Assembly: GCA_027923505.1 (NCBI GenBank)
Contig: BROI01000002.1
Span: 496,001-560,000 of the forward strand
Source: Mayamaea pseudoterrestris
Taxonomy: Eukaryota > Bacillariophyta > Bacillariophyceae > Sellaphorales > Sellaphoraceae
Reading direction: 5' to 3'
Length of the DNA: 64,000 nucleotides
Shown: piece by piece, positions 41,023 to 49,668 of the stretch
How positions within the stretch are numbered: the first letter of the stretch is position 1
Layout: each line of letters starts with the position of its first letter
Program-made: the position numbers and the translations under genes
Notes under the pieces: generated by a model
The model's database searches: none
What the model saw: only the letters and a program-made list of their open reading frames with translations
What the model was told of the DNA's origin: nothing

Positions 41023-43565
41023 ATGCTGCGACATTTTCAAAATTCGCGGACACGCGACGACTGCCATGAAGAATCCCCGAAACCCTCTCGGTGTTCTCAG
41101 CCAAGGAGGCCTCATCCACTATCGATTCTTGTACTGCTACTACTGCAATGCTTCGCAGTTGTTCAGAGTTCAAGACAGTCACGTCGTCGAAGTCTGGCGA
41201 TCGATGAGCTCTCGGGCAATCATGCTTTGTCGTCAACAGGTCATCAATCCGCGCAAAGAAGCTCGATAGAATGCAAAATTGTCATGTTTGACAATCTATA
41301 TCAGGACAACAATGGGCGTTTTTTTACAAAGGAGCATCTTGCGTGCATCCCGATCGTTAATGGTGTTGCGAGCGATCTGGAATACCGCCTCGACCTGCCG
41401 GACAGCATGCCGTACGACCATCGGCAAGAGATTCGACAAGGAAGCTTTTACGTGACGATAGCAAATGCAACAATCACCAAAGACCAACTAATATGGTCTG
41501 TAGCTGACAGTGATCTTATAATATCGATTCGAGAAGATCGAAAGCTTTCCATGGCGCCAACCATTGGAACAAGAACCGTGGCGGTCCTCAAGATTAACGC
41601 TCTGGATGCGTCGCTAGACGTTTCCGTCGCGGACATGAATTCTATCTTGTTTGACTTGAATAATGTCAACTTTGTGTCGCAGTACTCAGCCTGCAGTTTT
41701 GGACAACTTCTCTGGGAGCCTTCTTTGAAAGTAAAGGGCGGTGGGGGAGTCGTCGAGGTGAACTTGCCGCAAAGCATTCTTTCGTTCGATGGACCATCCG
41801 ATGTCGTTGCAGCCGCTCAGGAGCAACTATTGAAGGATAGGCCTGATTTGGAGTCAGCAGCCAGTTTGGCAGACAGTGTCATGTTTTGCATTCCGCCTGG
41901 CTTGAAATCAGGGGACTTTATAGCGAATGCGGGCGTCAATTACTGGCGCGCCAATTTTTACGGGGAATGGTGCTTGTCGCTTTCGGCGACCATGCATGAA
42001 CTCGGTCATAACTTGGGATTGCTGCACTCCAATGAAGTGACGGAGTTATATGGTGATCTTACAGGATACATGGTAAGTGAGTGATTTGTACAGAATGTGA
42101 AAAGTATGCATGGCCTATCGTACGAATGCTCACAATCCAGTGATCATCGTTTAACTTTTAATCAAAGGGCGCCGGATACAAATCAACAAATTGGCCGCGC
42201 AAGGCTTTTAATGCGTTCAATCAGTGGGAATTGCAGTGGTACGAGTCGAGGACACTGATTCTCGAACCTCTGGCAAATGGCCCGACACTGTTTAATCTGG
42301 CAGCTTTCACGGACTTTGATCTTGCGTCGAAGACTGATTACGTCATCATTAACATTCAAGACACATACTTTTTGAACTATAACCGCGCCAAGTCGTTTAA
42401 TATTGACACGGAGGAGAAACGAAACATGGTGACCGTGACGGAACCGTCCGATGCGGGAACTAACTGCCTTGTTGGCTTGATGGCGGGCCAAAGATACGAA
42501 ATTGAGATCCCAAGTGGCGGCAGTCTCATAATAGAAGTCTGCGGAATGGTTTTTGGCAACGTTGCAAGTCCGGATATCGCGGTTGTCAGCGTTGGAATTG
42601 GTGTGACGCTGTGCACGAACGCATCCCTTAATCTACCCGAAGCACCAATTAATCGCGCGTCGTTTGCGCCGCCAGTTGCTTCAAGCGGAAGAGTGTTTAT
42701 CACGGTCGCTACATCGGCTTCTACTGATGCTCCTGCCGTCGTGCCCTCTACGCGGCCGCCTCGAAAAAAGGCTGCTAGGCATAGGCGTAAAAGGCGTACT
42801 CCTAAAAACCATCGCTCCGACGAGTTCAAGCTTGCATACGCTGATGCTTCGCCTGCAAAGTCTCCGTCAACCGCACCAATGGGCGAGGTATTAGAAATAA
42901 CTGTGCCACCCACTGTCATTATCCAATCAGTCACGTTGCAGCCCACACAACCTCCTACTGTTTTGCCAACATCCAGCACGTCGCCATCAGGCACACCAAC
43001 TACAGTTTTTTCATCTTCCGCACCAACATACACAAGCTTTGTTACGAATGAGCCTACAGCAAGGTCTAGCCAACCTTCATATGTGCCTACAGATGTACGT
43101 GCAATCACAGAAGCGCCTTCTAATATTCCCATGCAATCAGCAAGAGCCACACAATCACCGTCGACCGCTACACCTACCGCCTCTACGCAAGGCGGTTCTT
43201 CACTTGAACCAAATGACACAATAGGCCTTCATGACGTTGCACGAATGTCGGCGTTTAACTTTGGTGTGTTGTTTTCCGAAGCAGAAGCGGGTAAGGAGAA
43301 AATTCAAATATCGCTACCGCAACCTGAACTTTCCAAAGAAGCGACTGCTGAAAATGCTATATCTGATAGCAGTGTGTCTTCTGCCTCGTTGGGAACAAGT
43401 GTGCCTGGTGATGTAGACACTGGATACGATGAACAAATTCCCGCGTTGATCATTCCATACAATGTTAGCGATACGAGTGGGCAGCGGGAGTCAAAGTACC
43501 CGCACAGACACTGGGAATGGCTTTTTATTATCATGACTACCATATTCGTTGCTGCAAGTGCGTGA
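41023..43565 (+). CDS. Gametolysin-type (M11) zinc metalloprotease with surface anchor, two exons
   Basis: Exon 1 ends at 42072, exon 2 is 42168-43565, and the intron is 95 nt. From the ATG at 41023 (815 residues) the protein starts with a signal segment (LSILVLLLLQCFAVVQSS). The frame is open upstream to an ATG at 40792, which would put 77 extra residues before it. The active site is HELGHNLGLLH (zinc His), followed by the Met-turn GYMG, split by the intron exactly after its Met codon. This is the M11 family, which includes the Chlamydomonas cell-wall-lysing gametolysin. A long Ser/Thr/Pro-rich stalk (about 520-750) and a C-terminal hydrophobic segment (WLFIIMTTIFVAASA) suggest anchoring at the cell surface. 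Confidence 0.85.
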
Positions 43566-44001
43566 TCTACGTAGGTGGTGGCCAGTTAAAACCAAGATGC
43601 TTCTTTTGCACGCGGGCAGTTTTTCGAGTTGCACTTTTACGCTGAGACGCGACAACTTCTCCTGCTGATTGTTACGTCTTTGATCTATAATCGCCGCAAC
43701 TGACTCTCTTTTTGATGTCTGATACGTCGGTATAGGCCGGAGAACGACTGATTCGTAGACTTACACCTAACAGAATATAATTGGCCATGCTTGGGTAGCT
43801 ATGATTGCGTCGAAATGAGGGATAAAGGTTAACCGTACAGCGAGGCTCGCTCGCACGAGCAATTTTTCGTCCAACTGCTATGTAAATCTACACTCACAAT
43901 TTGAATGCGTCCAAGCAGAGAGCGCCGGGCTCAATGATTGCAATGATACAAACACCTTTTTGACCATCAGCATAAGCATTGTACGACGGTCGGCAAGCAT
44001 C
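43566..44001. other. Intergenic region, no feature recognised
   Basis: About 435 bases between two plus-strand surface-protein genes. The downstream frame is open from 43960 (TTG) but the first ATG is 44002. Nothing else is seen. Confidence 0.4.
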
Positions 44002-45639
44002 ATGGTAGCACTACTGGTGTTTCTCTTTTCTTCGAGCAAACTCCCAATCGCAGCAGGATATTCGGGTTCGCAGTCGCTTGCTTCCCCCGTGCGTGTAACT
44101 AGTCTTTCTCCGACAATAATTTCGGTCGACAAGTCCAAAAAAGCGAAGAAAGAGTACAAGCAAGGCCTCGTTCATCAGCAGGATTTTAACATGATATGCC
44201 AAGTAGTTATGACAAGAGAAATCACGACAGCTGGGAACCTCACGCAGCAAGAGTATGCCTCATTCGTATTCGGTTACTGCGACCATGCTCCCAATCATGG
44301 TGCTCAATGTATCAGAAAGAATGAGTTTGATGAGCTTGCCATTCCTTTACAGCTCGCATTTGCTACAGGAGCATGCAATGAAACAAATTTATCGGCAAAT
44401 GAGGCATGCCTCCGACAGATAAAAGAGCATCAAACTAGCATGTCATTTGTTGGTGATGTTCGACAACTTTGCGATGCCACTTATGCCGCAATGCAAGATA
44501 CGGGAATGTTAATCGATACATCAGACATGCCGTCCATTGATATACAAGTGACGACTGCTCCGTCTATTAGGCCCGTCTCAGTCGAGCCGTCGACGCCAGT
44601 TGTCTCCCCTTTGCCGTCATATTTACCCACCTTGGCTGAGACTGTGCTTGAGGACTTGGACATTGCGCCTCCCGTCTCGCTTAATACAACCGACAGTGCG
44701 AAAGCGAGCGAGGGAAGCAAAACTAGTTTTCAAACAATTGCGCCGACTGCGGCTCAGGACGCTGATAATCAGGCCGCTGGAAGCGAAGTCGAAGACTCTG
44801 AAAGTGCACTGATAACCGTCGCGGCAGTGGTTGCGTTGCTGATCGCCAAGGTGATTTTTGTCGCCATGTATGTCCGGTCTCGCAGGAAGAAGAAATGTGC
44901 ATCAAACAACGACTTTGATCCATACTTGCAGGAGCATTCGGCTCTAGGCTCGGAACCAAGTCTTTCCTTGACCTTTGACGAAGGCGACGACCCAAAGAAT
45001 AAGCCTCAGCATCAGTCCCTTTTCAAGCCATGCAAGCAAAAGATAGCCAAGGATCCGCTAGCAGCACCTAGCCTGGAGAGTGAGATTTCTTCTTGTGTTG
45101 AAAGATCGCTGAGTTTGGCCACCAGCATATTCGATGAGAGGTTGTTGCCTATTTACGATGATTGCGAGGCGCTCGATGATGTTGATCTGCTTGTAACAGG
45201 ACTTACTTCGTGTGACGAGAATAACTCACAAGCTGGCTCTGGTACGAAACAGGATCCTATTGCTATATCAAGCGTCCAGAGACGACGCGAGCATTGGAAT
45301 GATTCACTTAAGAGATGGCGACAATCTCGCGATCCTGATCAGAGCCTACTCGATGTTGTCGACCAATATGCAGAGGCAGCATCGCAAAGTGACAGTCACC
45401 TCAATAGATCTTGTACTAGCAGATCTCTTTCCACCGACTCATCGAATACCACAAGTACTGGTAGTATTGACGATGCAGTCAAACAAAGATTTGAACAATT
45501 TGACAAGAAAGTAACGTATGGCATTGATTCACTTCGAAGCGACCTGTCAGAATGCGGCTACTGTGATGAGACTTCATCCTGCGACAGTGCAGATGACTCC
45601 ATATCCATGCATATCAGTCGGCGAGCAGAGAAACAATGA
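44002..45639 (+). CDS. Type I membrane protein with Cys-bearing ectodomain and long cytosolic tail
   Basis: The protein has 545 residues from the ATG at 44002. A signal peptide (VALLVFLFSSSKLPIAAG) is followed by an ectodomain of about 150 residues with at least six Cys, including CNETNLSANEAC. Next is a Pro-rich stalk with PSxxPS-like steps (VEPSTPVVSPLPSYLPT). One membrane helix follows (ALITVAAVVALLIAKVIFVAMYV, about 275-297), with a stop-transfer RSRRKKK. The roughly 250-residue cytosolic tail is acidic and Ser-rich. No enzymatic domain is seen. The shape is that of a surface receptor or adhesion protein; no family is recognised. Confidence 0.6.
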   Translation: MVALLVFLFSSSKLPIAAGYSGSQSLASPVRVTSLSPTIISVDKSKKAKKEYKQGLVHQQDFNMICQVVMTREITTAGNLTQQEYASFVFGYCDHAPNHGAQCIRKNEFDELAIPLQLAFATGACNETNLSANEACLRQIKEHQTSMSFVGDVRQLCDATYAAMQDTGMLIDTSDMPSIDIQVTTAPSIRPVSVEPSTPVVSPLPSYLPTLAETVLEDLDIAPPVSLNTTDSAKASEGSKTSFQTIAPTAAQDADNQAAGSEVEDSESALITVAAVVALLIAKVIFVAMYVRSRRKKKCASNNDFDPYLQEHSALGSEPSLSLTFDEGDDPKNKPQHQSLFKPCKQKIAKDPLAAPSLESEISSCVERSLSLATSIFDERLLPIYDDCEALDDVDLLVTGLTSCDENNSQAGSGTKQDPIAISSVQRRREHWNDSLKRWRQSRDPDQSLLDVVDQYAEAASQSDSHLNRSCTSRSLSTDSSNTTSTGSIDDAVKQRFEQFDKKVTYGIDSLRSDLSECGYCDETSSCDSADDSISMHISRRAEKQ

Positions 45640-45654
45640 TTATTAGCGTAATAA

Positions 45655-45682
45655 TTCTAAATTATATATATATACATATACG
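45655..45682. repeat. AT-rich microsatellite between convergent genes
   Basis: A run of alternating TA (attatatatatatacatata) lies just after the stop of the membrane-protein gene. It may serve in 3'-end formation for the two convergent genes here. Confidence 0.6.
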
Positions 45683-45883
45683 TGTCATCGAACAATTGTG
45701 GCAACCGCATCTACAGCAGACAGCTCTGGCACTTAACGGTCTGCTCTATCCGGCGATCGGCGTCAAGACAATTGTCTTATGCGTTCGGCTAAGAAAGAAC
45801 TTGTAGTAGCTATAGCTAGTTGGTTATAAGTCAATACGAAGACCACTCATCGAAAATATGCAAAAAGGTGAAGCTTGCAGCTG

Positions 45884-47890
45884 CTAGCACCCGCCAAAAT
45901 CAAACAGTGATTCCTTGCGGAAGATTGTCAAGTGATCGTCGTACGAAAGATTCCCTTGCAATTGCTCAACCGAAACATCACTCGAGCGACCTGTCTTTGG
46001 ACGAGGGTAGTCGCTCGTGCCACATTGATGACTGTATTGCTCGAAACACCCATCAATCACACTTTCGAAAGAGTGGATTTTGGATGCGCCTGTAGCGCCA
46101 TTTTGTTGTGGTTCTGACGCTCGTACAGTGTGGTATTTTATAAATGCTTCTAGTCGCCGGATCGAGCCGTCTGTCTGTCTTTGCTCGTGCCAGTCATCCA
46201 TGTACTTGTCTTCGTCAACGTCAACGTCCACTCCAAGAGTATTCAGTACGCATCCTGTGGTACCTCCCAGGACAAAGACTGTCACAAGTACAATCGCCAT
46301 CGTTGTCATAGCAAACTCGTTCTGATGCCCAAACGTGTCGGGGAACGAGCGGACACAGGCATATGCCACGGCACCACGCAAACCAGCAAACCAAAGCATG
46401 TGGGCAGTTTTAGGCTGAATCTTCAAGTCGCGCTGCTTTCTTGGTGTCATGCTTGACATGTCACTTTCGGCATGTGGGACCGTGGTTGGTTGATGATACA
46501 TTTCTTCCGCTTCAAGGTAATAATCGTCTTGGAGGGATGATTGCTGTTGCGATGTTCTTCTTACAAACGACAGCCCCGTGGCGATCTTTGTCGGAGGACC
46601 GTGCTTGGGAGATCTCGGTAAGCAAGAGGGACCTCCTTTTGGGTTACGTCGCAATGCTCGGTTGAAAAAGAGTGCAATCGGGTACACATTCAATGCCCGC
46701 GCAACCAGGCACGCGAACAGAGCCCACAATGTAAACTTGCCGTTGAAGCTTCCTTTCATGCCAAAGACAGACAGGCCAAGTTCCAAAAAGATTGAAGTTT
46801 CCGCCAAGTATGCTGCTAGACGAAACAGTGATTCGGCAGTCGTGGACGTGGAGGGCGACAAGTTGGGTTTCACGTAGGATCGTGCCGTCATGCCGGTGAA
46901 CAAAATAGTCACAATACCCGACAAGTGCATTAGCTCCGCCAGTAGAAAGGGTACATACATGATGAGTATGTACAAGCTGAGCTCCAGTAGCCGATTCGTC
47001 CGCATATCGACATATTTGAACAAGAGCGCAGCAAGACATCCGCAGAGAACTCCCAAAATCGGGCTGCCGACGGCATCCAGCATGAAGCTAAAGATAAACG
47101 TCCCAAAGCTCGTAATAATCTTGCCTGCCCCGTTCTCCGGAACGACAAACTTTGCAAATGCCTTGAACAAGACAAGACCAACGGCGTCATTTAAAGCAGA
47201 TTCACCAAACACCAGGTAGAATAAATGTGGATCAACTCGCTTGGCTTGAAAGACGGCAAGAATTGAAACTGTATCCGTCGTCGAAATCAAGGCGCCAAAC
47301 GTTAACAACTCCGTCATGGTCGGCTTGAAGTCTCCAGTAAGTCCAAAACTGACAACAAGATCAAGTACAAACGCGATACTCAGCGACGAAATCAAGGTAC
47401 CTGCCACGGCAAAGAGCGAAATGGGTAGCAAGTGACGAAAAAATAATTCCCGCCTCAAATGATAACCCGAATTGAAGATAATCGGAGGCAGCAGCGCCAC
47501 AAACAAGACATTTGGTGAGAAGCTGAGTAGCGACTCCGCAAAGGCGCCAGCGCCATAGGTATCGTCGTCGCCTTCCGCAGCCGACGCTTCATTTGAAATA
47601 AAGAGCAAGTGAACAACACTACCTGCCGCCATTCCAACGAGTAGCGTTAAACCCGCTTCAGGTAGTATCGTTCCTAATCGAGGCCGATCATGTAGAAATT
47701 TACTCAGCAGCAGTACAACTGCTAGTAGAGTTGCGAAAAAGACAAAGTAGGCAGAGATTCCTTCTGTCGTTTGCCATGTTGGGCTGAGTGAGCTGCCGTA
47801 CTCGTCGTCGTCATTGTTATTAGCATCATCGTATCCATCTCCGCCTTCATTATTCTCATGTGCATCCTCAAGGTATCGAAAGGCATTCAT
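45884..47890 (-). CDS. NHE: CPA1-family Na+/H+ exchanger (NHE)
   Basis: This is a single-exon gene of 668 residues with about 11-12 hydrophobic segments. Key NHE sequences are LFVALLPPIIFNSGYHLRR (the amiloride-site region), TDTVSILAVFQ and FGESALNDAVGLVLF. The Asn-Asp pair in the last motif marks electroneutral CPA1 exchangers. ILFTGMTARSYVKPNLS and ARALNVYP also match eukaryotic NHE. The C-terminal tail is short (about 150 residues). Family features resemble the endosomal/plasma membrane NHE6-9 or plant NHX5/6 type. It exchanges Na+ or K+ for H+ to set organelle pH or export sodium. The N-terminus carries an acidic Asn/Asp-rich stretch. Confidence 0.9.
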   Translation of the reverse strand: MNAFRYLEDAHENNEGGDGYDDANNNDDDEYGSSLSPTWQTTEGISAYFVFFATLLAVVLLLSKFLHDRPRLGTILPEAGLTLLVGMAAGSVVHLLFISNEASAAEGDDDTYGAGAFAESLLSFSPNVLFVALLPPIIFNSGYHLRRELFFRHLLPISLFAVAGTLISSLSIAFVLDLVVSFGLTGDFKPTMTELLTFGALISTTDTVSILAVFQAKRVDPHLFYLVFGESALNDAVGLVLFKAFAKFVVPENGAGKIITSFGTFIFSFMLDAVGSPILGVLCGCLAALLFKYVDMRTNRLLELSLYILIMYVPFLLAELMHLSGIVTILFTGMTARSYVKPNLSPSTSTTAESLFRLAAYLAETSIFLELGLSVFGMKGSFNGKFTLWALFACLVARALNVYPIALFFNRALRRNPKGGPSCLPRSPKHGPPTKIATGLSFVRRTSQQQSSLQDDYYLEAEEMYHQPTTVPHAESDMSSMTPRKQRDLKIQPKTAHMLWFAGLRGAVAYACVRSFPDTFGHQNEFAMTTMAIVLVTVFVLGGTTGCVLNTLGVDVDVDEDKYMDDWHEQRQTDGSIRRLEAFIKYHTVRASEPQQNGATGASKIHSFESVIDGCFEQYSHQCGTSDYPRPKTGRSSDVSVEQLQGNLSYDDHLTIFRKESLFDFGGC

Positions 47891-48651
47891 AGTAGTTGAT
47901 CAAGTAGCAGATTCACTGTCAATTCATTGGCCGTCGCACAAGATGGTCCTCGCTTGTTGTCCATGGTGGAGCGAAGGCGATGGCTGAATGCAGGATACCT
48001 TTTGCACGCGTGCCGAACGGTTGCTTTGATCCACTATTAAGAATAGTGTAGGCTATACTGCCAACTTTAGGACGACGGATGGACAATAGTAAAATAATGA
48101 ATCATATATCGGAAGCTCCCAGGCGTCACAAAGATCGTAGTTTAGATCGCATTGATGAACCGAATGTGTGAGAGTCTACTCCGGTCTTTGCTGCTTGCTA
48201 CTGTATGTACGTACAGTATACTCCAGTAATACAATTGCAAGGACTTGGGGCGCACAGGTTACTCTCTAATGTGGCCTCACTGACATTGGATTAGAAAAGC
48301 TTTGCTTTGAGCCTGCCTTGAATAACACAGGAATCGCGTTCTCGCTGTACTCAAACAGTGACAAGTTTTGATGTTGTCATGTATCATCAATGCGTTACAG
48401 TTACAATCAGCTCGATCTCATGTAGCATTCTGCGACGGCTCTACAGCTTGCCATTAAGCACTGACAGTGCAACACGAATCGCCGACGTGAGAAAATGGCG
48501 TGAGCATTGGCGATCTACTCGTACGCAGGCCACATGTAAAGAATGATAAATTTACGAATTCGACGCTATATCAGATAAAAGTGTGTTCCTACATTTGGAG
48601 CGCCCACTTCAAAGTAAACTGCAAATTCTTTGGTTCAAACAATCCATGCAT
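47891..48651. other. Intergenic region upstream of NHE with a near-palindrome
   Basis: About 760 bases between the NHE start and the rhodanese stop. A near-perfect 20-bp palindrome (tactgtatgtacgtacagta, 18 of 20 symmetric) lies at 48199-48218, roughly 310 bases upstream of the NHE ATG. I see no convincing gene on either strand. Confidence 0.45.
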
Positions 48652-49278
48652 CTACTTGTCGCCGTAAACTGCCCAGCACTCCTTTTGCTTTGGTCCTCCT
48701 CCATTAATAACGTTTGTGAAACCATGCTGCTCCAAAAACTCCTTGGCCAAGCCTCCACGCGTTCCAGCTCCACAGTGCGTTATGATTGGCGTGTCCTTGG
48801 CAACGTCGGCTGGAAGTTCCGGCATGGTTTGATTGGCGCGGTCCCACACCAAATTCTTGGCCTTGGTGCGAAAGGCACCAGTGGGCAAGCCTGCCAGTTT
48901 CAAGCTCGTCTCATCGCCTGGTTCCGATGCAAAGTCAGTCGTTCGCGTGTCAACGACCAGTAACTTGTCGCCAGCCTTGTCGACAAAGGCTTTCAGTTCT
49001 TCTGGTGAAGCAATTCCGGCGTTGGAGTGATGATCGTGTGAATCGGCTGCGGTCGGCTTCGTCGTCATGGCAGTTTTGCTCGTCTTCGTTCGCTGAGTCT
49101 TCTTAAACTTTTTGTCTAAATCAACGTTTCGACTGACTAATATTCCGATTCCCTTTCCAATCAAGGTCGCCAACAAAAAGCTCGATCCAAAGACGATGAA
49201 GAAACCTGTAGGAAGCGACTGCAGAAAATTGTAAAAGCGAGGGAGCTGAGAGCCAAACCAAAGGGCGAGAATGGACAT
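48652..49278 (-). CDS. Membrane-anchored single-domain rhodanese
   Basis: The protein has 208 residues from the ATG at 49278 (the frame is open upstream from a TTG). One hydrophobic helix near the N-terminus (TGFFIVFGSSFLLATLIGKG) is followed by a basic linker and a rhodanese domain. LLVVDTRTTDF is the family's first strand, and THCGAGTRGGLA holds the catalytic Cys in the active loop. The one-residue-class loop is typical of sulfurtransferase-type rather than phosphatase-type domains. It probably moves sulfur or senses persulfides at a membrane. The plus-strand cyclase gene starts about 390 bases away in the opposite direction. Confidence 0.82.
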   Translation of the reverse strand: MSILALWFGSQLPRFYNFLQSLPTGFFIVFGSSFLLATLIGKGIGILVSRNVDLDKKFKKTQRTKTSKTAMTTKPTAADSHDHHSNAGIASPEELKAFVDKAGDKLLVVDTRTTDFASEPGDETSLKLAGLPTGAFRTKAKNLVWDRANQTMPELPADVAKDTPIITHCGAGTRGGLAKEFLEQHGFTNVINGGGPKQKECWAVYGDK

Positions 49279-49668
49279 GCTGCTGCTGCTTCGTGTGGAG
49301 CAGGAAGAAGATTTAGTCGTGGTTGGTCGATTGGATGGCAATAACGACGTGGAAGGGCGAGGTACTCGCAGTCCATGGTGGACGGAGCTCGAATCAAAGA
49401 TTCATTTGTCGTAGCGGTTATCATTTGAACCGGTGTGACATCAAATTTTACTCCGCGGTCATTTCCGAGAGCTGTACTCGATTGATGTCCCGTATGACAC
49501 CTTGGACTATTGCCACCAATGGCCTCGTGGTGTCTGGGCGAACAAACGCGGAGATTTAAAATGTCCTCGACTGCCGATCTAATAAAATTTGGCATCACCG
49601 CACTTCGTACGACGACAAACCAAGCATAATCGATAATTTGAAGCCAATTTGAAACAAACAAGGGCACC
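49279..49668. promoter_or_regulatory. Divergent region between rhodanese and cyclase-PDE gene
   Basis: About 390 bases between divergent starts. It should hold both promoters. I see no TATA box or repeat. Confidence 0.4.

Noticed and set aside
42377-43219. Minus-strand open frame of 280 codons over the metalloprotease stalk
   Set aside because: Gly/Val-rich reading is the mirror of the Thr/Pro/Ser-rich stalk; low-complexity coding DNA often leaves long antisense frames.
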